DNA from: an uncultured Eubacterium sp.
Lineage (GTDB): Bacteria; Bacillota; Clostridia; Lachnospirales; Lachnospiraceae
Length of the DNA stretch: 32,766 nucleotides
Direction of reading: 5' to 3'
NCBI GenBank assembly: GCA_947384955.1
Contig: CANDJC010000047.1
Coordinates: 1-32,766, forward strand
Shown here: positions 15,943 to 23,694 of the stretch, in pieces
How the letters are laid out: every line of letters begins with the position of its first letter
Position numbering within the stretch: position 1 is the first letter of the stretch
The notes under the pieces: generated by a model
What the model was told of the DNA's origin: nothing
Databases searched by the model: none
The model's input: the letters and a program-made list of their open reading frames with translations, nothing else
Translations under genes and position numbers: made by a program

Positions 15943-16608
15943 TTATACGGTATAGTTTACCATACTCCCGGACAGAACCTCTGCCAGCTGTCTCGCCAGC
16001 TGCGTATTGTCATCCGCTGCAGTGCCGCTGCCGCTCTCATCGCCGCCGTCTGCAGGACCGCTTTCTGACGGCTTATCTGACGGTTTTACTGCCGGACGAT
16101 TCATCTGCTTTGGCACATCCAGCCTGTTTCTTTTAAACATGCTGTTCGTACGTTTCATCTGATTTTCAATCTGCACACTGAATTCGGCATCGCTGCCAAA
16201 CAGCCTGCTTACCTGGTATCTTCCGGTGCTCTGGAGCGTCTTTTTATCTACGACAAGCTTCCCGGAGTTTTGAACGGAAATACCGATATCATCCAGCTCC
16301 CCGCCGAATTCTTTTGTCAACTTTTTTAACTGCTTCAGGTAACGGTCTGCATCCGCGTCTCCGACTGCTTTTGCAGAATCAATATAATTATTATAGGTAC
16401 TGACAAAGGCCTGCACCTTATTTACAAGCTCTTCCCCGTCCCCTTCCTCAAAATCGTATTCGCCAAGCTGTTTTACTGCTTTGCGGACTGCTTTCATATC
16501 AGCCACAGCCAGACTGTTTGATGACTGGCCCGTACGCCCGTTTTTCGTAGCGCCAAACAGATTTCCCTTATAAAACTGGTTCATATAACCTGAAACTGAC
16601 AGACTCAT
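15943..16608 (-). CDS. Small protein resembling the C-terminal part of flagellar cap FliD
   Basis: A 221-residue soluble protein without a signal peptide. Residues about 60-160 resemble the C-terminal domain of FliD (PF07195). Matching traits are VNKVQAFVSTYNNYID, then a helical segment, DIGISVQNSGKLVVDKKTL (FliD proteins usually read IGI-x-dGkL-x-D) and VSRLFGSD. The FliD N-terminal and hypervariable domains are absent, and the last 70 residues are Pro/Ser/Gly/Asp-rich and low in complexity. No flagellar genes are adjacent. It may be a retired or repurposed hook-associated protein or an unnamed Lachnospiraceae family. A TATAAT at 16690-16695 on the minus strand may belong to its promoter. 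Confidence is high for a real gene and moderate for the FliD link. Confidence 0.7.
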   Translation of the reverse strand: MSLSVSGYMNQFYKGNLFGATKNGRTGQSSNSLAVADMKAVRKAVKQLGEYDFEEGDGEELVNKVQAFVSTYNNYIDSAKAVGDADADRYLKQLKKLTKEFGGELDDIGISVQNSGKLVVDKKTLQSTGRYQVSRLFGSDAEFSVQIENQMKRTNSMFKRNRLDVPKQMNRPAVKPSDKPSESGPADGGDESGSGTAADDNTQLARQLAEVLSGSMVNYTV

Positions 16609-16779
16609 ATACGTTTCCCCCTGTTCTATTTTTTACCGGAAGCTGCTGGAAGCCTTTTCCCAGGCCCAGCGTCCCGGACAGATTTTACCTATTATAGTAT
16701 ATTTCGTCCATTTATTACATTTTGATAAGGGCATTATGACATTTTTACATTAGGACATCATTAAAAAACGGCACTGGGC

Positions 16780-17502
16780 CTATAAAACTTTTGACAAAAA
16801 TTCCTTCGTTCTGGCATTTTGCGGGTGGTCAAATACCTGCTCCGGCGTTCCCTGCTCTAAAATATGCCCCTGGTCTACAAACAGCACACGCGTAGCAACC
16901 TCTCTTGCAAATCCCATCTCATGCGTTACAACCGCCATCGTCATCCCCTCTTTTGCAAGGCCTTTCATAACCTCTAATACTTCGCCGACCATCTCGGGGT
17001 CTAATGCTGAAGTTGGCTCGTCAAAAAGCATCATTTTCGGCTTTAGCGCAAGGGAACGCACGATGGCAATCCTCTGCTTCTGCCCGCCGGAAAGCTGTCC
17101 CGGATAAGCGTCTGCCTTTTCCTTAAGATTTACAATCTGTAACAGCCGGAGCGCCTCCTCACGCGCCTGTTCTTTATTCATCAGCTTTAATTCCAGCGGC
17201 GCCAGGGTAATGTTATCCAGAATCGACAGATGCGGAAACAGATTAAAATGCTGAAACACCATTCCCATCTGCTGTCTTATTTTATTAATATCCACGCCTT
17301 TTTGCGTAATATCCGTACCGTCAAAGAAAATCTGCCCGCTCGTGGGCTGCTCTAACAGGTTCATGCAGCGTAAAAAGGTCGATTTCCCGGAACCGGAAGG
17401 CCCGATAATCGCTATTTTTTCTCCCGCTTCAATATGCTCGGTAATATTATCCAGCACCAAATGCTTTCCAAATTTTTTCGTAAGATTTTTAACGGCGATC
17501 AC
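16780..17502 (-). CDS. Polar amino-acid ABC transporter, ATP-binding subunit
   Basis: A 240-residue ATPase that powers import through the permease encoded just upstream. It has Walker [10 protein letters not shown], the Q-loop in [12 protein letters not shown], the signature LSGGQKQR, Walker [13 protein letters not shown] and the switch histidine in VVTHEM. The frame is open to 17562, but a GTG start at 17502 (reading [12 protein letters not shown]) is chosen. It gives the standard 240-residue GlnQ/TcyC length, follows GGGAGG by about ten bases, and overlaps the permease stop by 14 bases, which suggests translational coupling. Confidence 0.93.
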   Translation of the reverse strand: MIAVKNLTKKFGKHLVLDNITEHIEAGEKIAIIGPSGSGKSTFLRCMNLLEQPTSGQIFFDGTDITQKGVDINKIRQQMGMVFQHFNLFPHLSILDNITLAPLELKLMNKEQAREEALRLLQIVNLKEKADAYPGQLSGGQKQRIAIVRSLALKPKMMLFDEPTSALDPEMVGEVLEVMKGLAKEGMTMAVVTHEMGFAREVATRVLFVDQGHILEQGTPEQVFDHPQNARTKEFLSKVL

Positions 17503-18214
17503 TTTCCCGAAGCCTCCCTTCCACTTTTCCCATAATCCATGTAAAGAACATGACAATCGCAAGATAAATCATGGCAGCCGCAAACAGCGGGACAAAAAAC
17601 TCATACGTAGCGCCGCCGATAATCTCCGCGCCTCTGGTCAAATCGTTTAAGCCTATGTATCCGCAGATGGATGTTTCCTTTAAAAGTGTAATGATTTCAT
17701 TAATCAGCGCCGGAAGCGTATTTTTAAATGCCTGGGGCAGAATAATTTTCTGCATGGTCTTTGCATAGCCGAGTCCGAGCGAGCGCCCTGCCTCCATCTG
17801 CCCCTGATCAATCGACATAATCCCGGAGCGGAATATTTCAGCCAGATACGCCCCGGAGTTAATGCCGAATGCGACCGTTGCCGTCATGATTTTATTATCT
17901 AAATCTGCCAGAAAGAAAAAGTAAATTAAAAGCAGCTGCACAAGCGTAGGCGTACCGCGGATTACAGTCAGATACAGCCTGCAGACCGCATCTAAAAACG
18001 TCATAATGATCCCGCCCGGGCTTAGTTCCTTTTTCGGGTTCTGGTCATGGGCAGAACGGATAATCGACACAAACACACCAATCACAAGACCGATTAACAG
18101 CGCCCCTGCCGTCACCTGCAGCGTAACTTTTAACCCGTCTGTAAAATACTTCCAGCGCCCGTCTGTGATAAAATAAAAATCAATTTTGTCCTTTAACATC
18201 TCAAAAACGTTCAA
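17489..18214 (-). CDS. Polar amino-acid ABC transporter, permease subunit
   Basis: A 241-residue membrane protein of the His/Glu/Gln permease family (BPD_transp_1). It has about five transmembrane helices (for example [19 protein letters not shown] and [18 protein letters not shown]). The cytoplasmic EAA loop, [20 protein letters not shown], is where the ATPase docks. The start is a TTG at 18214 preceded eight bases earlier by AAAGGAG. The solute-binding lipoprotein is encoded 63 bases upstream and the ATPase overlaps its 3' end. Confidence 0.93.
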   Translation of the reverse strand: MNVFEMLKDKIDFYFITDGRWKYFTDGLKVTLQVTAGALLIGLVIGVFVSIIRSAHDQNPKKELSPGGIIMTFLDAVCRLYLTVIRGTPTLVQLLLIYFFFLADLDNKIMTATVAFGINSGAYLAEIFRSGIMSIDQGQMEAGRSLGLGYAKTMQKIILPQAFKNTLPALINEIITLLKETSICGYIGLNDLTRGAEIIGGATYEFFVPLFAAAMIYLAIVMFFTWIMGKVEGRLRESDRR

Positions 18215-18236
18215 TGGTTTTCTCCTTTATAACCGG

Positions 18237-18263
18237 AAAAAGAGGGCTTGCCGGATGCCCTCT
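18237..18263 (-). terminator. Attenuator-like hairpin between binding protein and permease genes
   Basis: On the minus strand AGAGGGC (18263-18257) pairs perfectly with GCCCTCT (18247-18241) over a 9-base loop, followed by TTTT. Placed just after the binding-protein stop, it would end many transcripts there, so that the binding protein is made in excess over the permease and ATPase. Confidence 0.7.
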
Positions 18264-18277
18264 GTTTTCCTTTCTTC

Positions 18278-19219
18278 CTATTCAGAAACAATATATTTGT
18301 CTACAATTTCCTGGATTGTTCCGTCTTCTTTCAGTTCTGTTAAAGCCCCGTTGACTGCTTCTACAAGCGCACTGTTGCCTTTTGCAATCGCAGCCGCATA
18401 ATCTTCCACTGCATATTCCGTTTCCAGGATTTTTAACCCTTCCGTGCTCTTTACAAAAGCAATCGCAGGCTGATTATCGATAATAACCGCATCTACTTTG
18501 CCCTGCTTTAACGCCATAACGGCATCCGCACCTTTATTATATGCTTCTACATTTTCCTCGCCGAAATCCTCCTTTGCATAAATATCGCCGGTTGTAGCAA
18601 GCTGTACGCCGATTTTCTTTCCGCTGAGGTCATCAATCTTCGCAATGTCGGAATCTTCTGCTACAATGACCGCCTGAATGCCGGTTGCATAGGAATCTGA
18701 AAAGTCTACTGATTCCAGACGCTCCTCGGTAACGGTCATGCCTGCCAGGCCCATGTCTGCCTTGCCCTGTGTCACCGCGATAATAATCGAATTGAATTCC
18801 ATATCTTCGATTTTAAGCTCCAGGCCCAGCTTGTCTGCTACTGCCTTTGCGATATCTGCGTCAATGCCGACAATTTCATTGCTTTCATAATATTCATATG
18901 GCGGGAATGCTGCGTTTGTTGCCATGGTAAGAACACCCTCTTTTACCGTTTTGAGTTCTGACGGTGCTGTGCCCTTTTCATCATCTGCAGCGGTATTCTC
19001 AGAGTCTGAGGCAGAGGTATCAGAATCTGATTTTGTGTTTTCTCCGCCTGCAGAAGTCTTGTCCGCTTCCGACTCTTTCTCTGTATCATCAGCCTGGGTG
19101 ATTTCTGCATTGACATCCTGGCCGGATGAAGCGCCGGTATCGTCGGATGCACTGCCGCATCCTGTCAGCATGGCGGCTGTGAGTGTGCATGTGATTAGTG
19201 CTGCTATTAACTTTTTCAT
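18278..19219 (-). CDS. Amino-acid ABC transporter solute-binding lipoprotein
   Basis: A 313-residue lipoprotein of solute-binding family 3. The signal peptide ends in the lipobox LTGC, with the lipidated cysteine at residue 21. Residues about 25-90 form an unusually long linker rich in Ser, Thr, Asp and Glu that would hold the binding domain away from the membrane. The domain starts at VLTMATNAAFPPYEYYE and includes GIDADIAKAVADKLG, GKADMGLAGMTVTEER and the second-lobe GKKIGVQLATTGD, typical of polar amino-acid binders. The exact ligand (for example cystine, glutamine or arginine) cannot be read from sequence. It is first in the transporter operon behind a consensus promoter. Confidence 0.93.
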   Translation of the reverse strand: MKKLIAALITCTLTAAMLTGCGSASDDTGASSGQDVNAEITQADDTEKESEADKTSAGGENTKSDSDTSASDSENTAADDEKGTAPSELKTVKEGVLTMATNAAFPPYEYYESNEIVGIDADIAKAVADKLGLELKIEDMEFNSIIIAVTQGKADMGLAGMTVTEERLESVDFSDSYATGIQAVIVAEDSDIAKIDDLSGKKIGVQLATTGDIYAKEDFGEENVEAYNKGADAVMALKQGKVDAVIIDNQPAIAFVKSTEGLKILETEYAVEDYAAAIAKGNSALVEAVNGALTELKEDGTIQEIVDKYIVSE

Positions 19220-19258
19220 TATAATTATCCTCCTTTTGCGGGACGTTCCGCATTTGAC

Positions 19259-19287
19259 ATTATACCTAATTATGCATAAAAATGCAA
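19259..19287 (-). promoter_or_regulatory. Promoter of the amino-acid transporter operon
   Basis: On the minus strand a -35 TTGCAT (19282-19287), a 17-bp spacer and a -10 TATAAT (19259-19264). The spacer contains the perfect palindrome TTATGCATAA (19270-19279), a possible regulator site. Confidence 0.75.
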
Positions 19288-19345
19288 TATGAAAACATAA
19301 ATGTTGGGATAAAGAATGAAGAGGGGGAGGGGTGGATGCTCGGAC

Positions 19346-19586
19346 GCCGGATGACGGGAAGCGGTTCTGGCTTCCGGCTCCGGCTCCAGAATGTTAAGAA
19401 GCCCTAAGCATTCTGCATTTACGCTGTGGCAGCGGACGGGACGCGGCACCCAGTCCGCCCTGGCCTGCAGCCAGCAGCTACGGGTGCCGCTTCGGCTTCG
19501 CCGCCTGTTTTTTTGGCAGAATGCTAAGGGCTTCTAAACATTCCTCCAATGTCGCTGGAAGCCAGAACCGCTTCCCGTCATCCGGC
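19346..19586. repeat. 241-bp nested inverted-repeat element (dispersed repeat copy B)
   Basis: The outer arms are a perfect 30-bp inverted repeat (19346-19375 with 19557-19586; the left arm begins GCCGGATGACGGGAAGCGG). Inside, 19389-19416 pairs with 19516-19543 over 28 bases with two mismatches. Innermost, GCGGCACCC (19443-19451) pairs with GGGTGCCGC (19482-19490). The whole element can fold into one long hairpin. Its left half, with its flank from 19321, is the same family as the sequences at 1-120, 20481-20505, 20638-20690 and 32700-32766, so this copy is one unit plus an inverted partner. No protein is encoded. It could be a MITE-like non-autonomous element or a structured RNA; no clear target-site duplication is visible. 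Confidence 0.8.
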
Positions 19587-19747
19587 TGGTTTTGATAAGA
19601 TTTACGTGGAAAGTGTTGGTGGCTGTGATGAATTTTGACCTAAGTTTTTGTATCTGGAAATCTATTGAAAATAATATAGATTATACTGCTATAACTAAAT
19701 ATATCAATGAAAGAGAGACTGTGAGTATTGAATTGATTTGTGTTTAG

Positions 19748-19781
19748 AAGAGGGCAGCGGCATTTTTGCTGCTGTCCTCTT
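19748..19781. other. Hairpin downstream of the PH-like gene
   Basis: AAGAGG (19748-19753) pairs with CCTCTT (19776-19781), continuing inward as CAGC/GCTG and GC/GC with two mismatches on the minus strand. There is no U-tract after it. It is a possible transcript end for the gene at 19827. The rest of 19587-19826 holds no convincing gene. Confidence 0.4.
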
Positions 19782-19826
19782 GGTTGTCCGCGGCAGGGAC
19801 GGGCTCGCCTGGATTTGGTGTGAAGG

Positions 19827-20336
19827 TTAATGTTGTGGTAAATTCTGAAGCAAAGTAAATGTGTTGTCCAGGTTTTGCCTATGCCAGTTAATGGATTTCC
19901 AGTCCTTGGAAGCTGCGGCTAATCCGCCGGCATTTAGAAAACTATTTCCTGTTGCAGCTGTTCCGGCGGAACGAAATTCACTCCATTCTTTTTTCTGCAC
20001 CGAGAGGCGTATGGTGTCTGTATCTGTCAGGAAGGTGACTTCATAATTTAATGTTTTTTTGACCTCGTTTATTTCTACAGACCGGAGTGTATCATAAGGA
20101 ATCTGCAATGCAATTTCTTTCTTCGGAAACATGCCTGCAAAAAAGATAACCTGGAGGGGAAGAAAGACAATTTCTTTTTCACACAGCTGCATGATGTAAT
20201 ATTCCAAAGTAAAAAAATGGGACAGTCTGCCGCTTAAAGAATTGTCAGGTGCATAGCTTACAACGATACAGGCATGTTCTTTGGGCTCGTATCCTAATTC
20301 TCGAATGATTTGGCTGACATTTTTTTCGCTTGCCAT
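19827..20336 (-). CDS. Hypothetical protein with PH-like fold
   Basis: A 169-residue soluble protein preceded by GAAAGGAG. The central part (about residues 55-115) alternates short beta strands: IVFLPLQVIFFAGMF, EIALQIPYDTLRSVEI, TLNYEVTFLTDTDTIRLSVQ. The phrase IPYDTLRSVEI resembles bacterial PH-domain proteins, in which such a strand precedes a helix, but the match is weak. The C-terminal 45 residues look flexible (Gly/Ala/Asn). There are no transmembrane helices or catalytic motif that I recognise. It lies alone between two repeat copies, with no operon partner. Confidence 0.6.
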   Translation of the reverse strand: MASEKNVSQIIRELGYEPKEHACIVVSYAPDNSLSGRLSHFFTLEYYIMQLCEKEIVFLPLQVIFFAGMFPKKEIALQIPYDTLRSVEINEVKKTLNYEVTFLTDTDTIRLSVQKKEWSEFRSAGTAATGNSFLNAGGLAAASKDWKSINWHRQNLDNTFTLLQNLPQH

Positions 20337-20480
20337 TGATGTGTATCTCCTTTCAAATTCTGACCGATTTTTCTGTCTCCCATATTATATATGATTTCAA
20401 TCGGATAATAAAGCATTTATTATTTTTGCCTAAAAATTTCCTGCTTATCTGTAGCAGTTTGGGCAGGGGGACTGTATTTT

Positions 20481-20505
20481 GGCCTCTCGGGTGACGGGAA
20501 AATGT
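20481..20505 (+). repeat. Dispersed repeat, partial copy C
   Basis: GGCCTCTCGG directly joined to GTGACGGGAAAATGT matches the copy at 32700-32766 except for six missing bases in the middle. It is an isolated fragment in the 365-base gap 20337-20701, which otherwise holds only copy D and no gene. Confidence 0.6.
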
Positions 20506-20637
20506 GCCGGATGGCTTTCACAGGTTTTATAGGAAAAAGCGGCAGATATTTTGCTGAAATTTAGTATTCCAGAAAGGATGGAAAACTGTCTGTACTGTGT
20601 CCGGGATGTCACGTATGTAACGTTTTCCAAAAACAGC

Positions 20638-20690
20638 GGGGAGGGGATTTTCTGGCAAATCCCCTCCCCGGCGTCCATGCATCCACATCC
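20638..20690 (-). repeat. Dispersed repeat, copy D, doubling as hairpin terminator
   Basis: A perfect 13-bp stem, GGGGAGGGGATTT (20638-20650) and AAATCCCCTCCCC (20657-20669), with a 6-base loop. On the minus strand a T5 run begins shortly after the stem, just past the kinase stop at 20702. Together with the flanking GTGGATGC and GGACGCCGG blocks (read on the minus strand) it matches copy A at 1-120. It may serve as the kinase terminator. Confidence 0.65.
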
Positions 20691-20701
20691 AGGACCGCAC
20701 A

Positions 20702-23278
20702 CTAATTAAAATACTTTCGAAACGTTCTCATACACTCCCTGATATCCAGCGGTTTTGTCAGATGATCATTCATCCCGCATTCAAAGCATCTTTGTGCATC
20801 ATCTGCAAAAGCATCCGCTGTCATTGCAATAATAGGCAGTCCGCTATCCGGTCTGTCCAGTGCGCGAATCGCCTTTGTTGCATCATACCCGTTCATGACC
20901 GGCATGCGCACATCCATCAGAACTGCATCGTAGTGGCCGATTTCGGACTGACTGAATTTCTCTACACAGTCTTTTCCGTTTACAGCCCAGTCCAGCTGCA
21001 TGCCAGCTGCTGAAAACAGTTCGTTTGCAATTTCCCAGTTAATGTCAATGTCTTCTGCTAACAGTACGCATCTTCCGGTAAAATCGTTGTCTTCTTCATT
21101 TTCCTCCGGTTCCATTCCGCTTCCGTCTGCATACTGTTTCAGACGCGCGTATAATGTAGATTTGAACAGAGGTTTGGAAATGAAGCCTTCGATATCGGTG
21201 TCAAATGACTGCTCTTCCATCTCGCTCCAGTCATAAGCAGATATCAGAAAAATCGGTATTTCCTTTCCAACCCTGCTGTGAATTTCTTTAATTGTCTGAA
21301 TGCCGTCCATATCCGGCATTTTCCAGTCAATCAGTACAAAGTGATAATCGTTTCCTTTCCTGTGGCGTTCCGCAACCATTTCGACTGCTTCTCTGCCGTC
21401 TAAAACCCAGTCCGCATGCACGCCAAGCGCTTCTAAATTGGCCACGGCGCTTAAGCACAGCATTTCATTATCATCTACCACCAGAACGTTCCATGCAGGA
21501 AGCAGCATTTCGTCTTCAGACTGCTCTGCACGCTTCAAATCCACAATGACATGAAAGCTGCTTCCTTCGCCCTGCTTGCTGTGCACCTCTATTTTGCCGC
21601 CCATAAGCGTGACAATGCTTTTGGTAATCGATGTGCCAAGACCTGTGCCAATGGTTTTTTGAACCTTCTCATTCTCCTCTTCTCTTGCAAAAGTCTCGAA
21701 GATTTTCTTCTGGAACTCCTCAGACATCCCGATTCCAGTGTCTTCTACCATAAAATGCGTACAGACGTATTCTTCGCCTTTTTCGGATTTTTCCTGCCAG
21801 AGATGCACATCTATCCTTCCCTGCTCCGGCGTGAATTTTACCGCGTTAGACAATAGATTTAACAGCACCTGATTCAGCCGCACTCCGTCGCAGCAGACGT
21901 TTTCTGCCATAATATCACGGATAAAAATGTCAAAATACTGATTGCGCTCCTTTACCTGCGGCTGCATAATATTTACAATATCATCCATTGCTTCCCGAAG
22001 GGACATCTGGCTGATATTAAGCGTCATCTTTCCGCTTTCGATTTTGGACATATCCAGCACGTCGTTAATCAGTCCGAGCAGATGCTTGCTGGAGAGACGG
22101 ACTTTTTTCAGGCAGTCCTCCACCCGCATCATATCCTGTATATTGCGGAGTGCAATTTCCGTCATGCCTATAATTGCATTCATCGGCGTGCGGATATCAT
22201 GGCTCATGCTGGATAAAAATTCGCTCTTGGCCTGATTTGCCTGAACCGCGGCCCGCTCTTTTTTGTCAAGCTCTTTCATCTGCTGCATGGACAGCCTGTA
22301 ATACATGATAAAAATAATCAGCATCGTAAACAGGATAACCATGGCCGAACCAATCATAATCACAATCCGGACCGCATCCAGCCTGCCAAGCCGTTCATTT
22401 AAAATACCACTGGGCATAATCGTAATCAGATACCAGTCTACATTTTCTGAAATCGGCGCACTGTACATATATCTTTTTTCGCCATCAATCGAAACGACCG
22501 TAACATAAGATGAAAATGAATCCAGTGCCGTGCGCAGTTCTTCTTTATAGTCCTCAGTCGTCTTTCCATCTAATTCTTCAAACAAAGCCTCCATGCGGTT
22601 AAAATAATTATTTCGGTACGCATCGCTGCTGCGAATCACGAAAGAACCGTCCCTGGCAATTACGTGATAATAAACACGTGCTTCCGCCTCGTTTAAAAAA
22701 AGCGCTTCCTTTAAATAATCCATCGGAAGCCCTCCTATCAGAGCCCTGCTGACACCTCCGTTTTCCAGCGGATACGCTGCTGCCTGTGCCAGTATCAGAT
22801 AGCGTTCTCCCTGCTCGTCTGTTGCCATTGTAATCGCACTTCCATTGTCATCAAGACTCTCCAAAAGCCTGTCATAGCCTGCAATATCCAGATGTTTTCC
22901 TGTAATCCGCTCTTCTTCGCCATTCTCAGAATAAATACCCATATACGCAAAGTCCCGCACACTTGTACTGACCTGCAGCTCGTTCAGCATTTCTTCGCCA
23001 TATTCAGCAGTAGCCGGCTGATAGCGCTGAATAATCCCGCTTATCTGGTTTAAGCGCAGCTCTGTAATGGATGCAAATTTCTGCTGTATCTGCAGGCTTA
23101 CTTCTTCCATATAAATGCCGCTGATATCCTCTACGGAAGTTTCTGTCTGTTTCTGCATATACATAATAACTGTGGAAAATACTGCAGAACATACAATCAG
23201 TACGCTGATAATACTGAATGCAAAAAAACGTTTGATTTTCTTGTCTAACATGGTATTTATTCTTTCTTTCTTCAACAT
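20702..23278 (-). CDS. Hybrid sensor histidine kinase with two receiver domains
   Basis: An 858-residue membrane kinase. ATG 23278 is chosen because AAGGAG lies about six bases before it; the frame opens 30 codons earlier, inside the promoter. Order: transmembrane helix at about 18-40, extracytoplasmic sensor at about 41-300 (probably dCache-like), second helix at about 303-327, dimerisation domain with the phosphoacceptor His360 in SSMSHDIRTPMNAI, and ATPase with the N-box NQVLLNLLSNAVKF, G1 DTGIGMS and G2 GTGLGTS. Receiver 1 has Asp651 (LIDWKMPDMDG) and receiver 2 has Asp789 (LMDVRMPVMNG). There is no Hpt domain or DNA-binding output, so phosphate must leave to a separate Hpt partner or act internally. 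No response regulator lies nearby. Confidence 0.93.
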   Translation of the reverse strand: MLKKERINTMLDKKIKRFFAFSIISVLIVCSAVFSTVIMYMQKQTETSVEDISGIYMEEVSLQIQQKFASITELRLNQISGIIQRYQPATAEYGEEMLNELQVSTSVRDFAYMGIYSENGEEERITGKHLDIAGYDRLLESLDDNGSAITMATDEQGERYLILAQAAAYPLENGGVSRALIGGLPMDYLKEALFLNEAEARVYYHVIARDGSFVIRSSDAYRNNYFNRMEALFEELDGKTTEDYKEELRTALDSFSSYVTVVSIDGEKRYMYSAPISENVDWYLITIMPSGILNERLGRLDAVRIVIMIGSAMVILFTMLIIFIMYYRLSMQQMKELDKKERAAVQANQAKSEFLSSMSHDIRTPMNAIIGMTEIALRNIQDMMRVEDCLKKVRLSSKHLLGLINDVLDMSKIESGKMTLNISQMSLREAMDDIVNIMQPQVKERNQYFDIFIRDIMAENVCCDGVRLNQVLLNLLSNAVKFTPEQGRIDVHLWQEKSEKGEEYVCTHFMVEDTGIGMSEEFQKKIFETFAREEENEKVQKTIGTGLGTSITKSIVTLMGGKIEVHSKQGEGSSFHVIVDLKRAEQSEDEMLLPAWNVLVVDDNEMLCLSAVANLEALGVHADWVLDGREAVEMVAERHRKGNDYHFVLIDWKMPDMDGIQTIKEIHSRVGKEIPIFLISAYDWSEMEEQSFDTDIEGFISKPLFKSTLYARLKQYADGSGMEPEENEEDNDFTGRCVLLAEDIDINWEIANELFSAAGMQLDWAVNGKDCVEKFSQSEIGHYDAVLMDVRMPVMNGYDATKAIRALDRPDSGLPIIAMTADAFADDAQRCFECGMNDHLTKPLDIRECMRTFRKYFN

Positions 23279-23356
23279 GAATGCTCCTTTTTGCGTGTAT
23301 GCAAATGGCCTGTGCGGGTCGTCTGGTACGGCGTTTAATGACCGAATTATATTGAA

Positions 23357-23385
23357 ATTATATAACATATGTTTTAAAAGGTCAA
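23357..23385 (-). promoter_or_regulatory. Promoter of the hybrid kinase
   Basis: On the minus strand a -35 TTGACC (23380-23385), a 17-bp spacer and a -10 TATAAT (23357-23362), a near-consensus sigma-A promoter. Transcription would start near 23350, about 70 bases before the chosen ATG. Confidence 0.8.
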
Positions 23386-23493
23386 CTCTTTATCATAGGG
23401 TGTGAAGGAGCGGGATGAAGAGGGAGGGAACAGGTCAGATTGTCTGAACTGCTGCGATTTTTACGAAAATCAGAACAAAGGTTCGTAAAATGC

Positions 23494-23522
23494 TGGATAT
23501 ATGCAGGAGCTTATGGTATAAT
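23494..23522 (+). promoter_or_regulatory. Possible promoter ahead of the remnant and PD-(D/E)XK-like gene
   Basis: An extended -10 (TGGTATAAT, hexamer 23517-23522) with only a weak -35 TGGATA (23494-23499) 17 bp upstream. It lies about 170 bases before the chosen start at 23695. Confidence 0.45.
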
Positions 23523-23540
23523 AGAAAATAATTTCCCGTC

Positions 23541-23694
23541 TGATTGAGAATTATAGCAGGAAGCTGAACATATGAACGGGTTTTGTGAAGGTATTTTGGA
23601 AAAAGCAGGGAACCGGGGAAACCGTATTTTTACTGGTTTGCATACGGATACTGTCCTGACGGGTCTGCTGCCGTCAGATAAGGAGGTGCTGCAC
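23541..23694 (+). pseudogene. Remnant 3' tail of a lost paralogue of the downstream gene
   Basis: From 23548, the DNA matches the downstream gene's own 3' region from 24469 for about 53 bases without gaps; I count about nine mismatches. The match includes GAATTAT, a GCTGA-x-CATATGA-x-CGG block and GTATTTTGGA. The translation MNGFCEGILEKAGNRGN parallels MSGLGESILEEGRELGK near residue 265 of the intact protein. The match then fades through small indels. The frame happens to run open into the intact gene, so callers may extend the gene to 23572, but this part is better read as scar sequence left by loss of a tandem copy. Confidence 0.65.

Noticed and set aside
19628-19747. Plus-strand ORF of 39 codons beginning MNFDLSFCIW, ending just before a hairpin
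   Set aside because: The ribosome site is weak and no similarity is recognised; possibly a real small ORF but not supportable.
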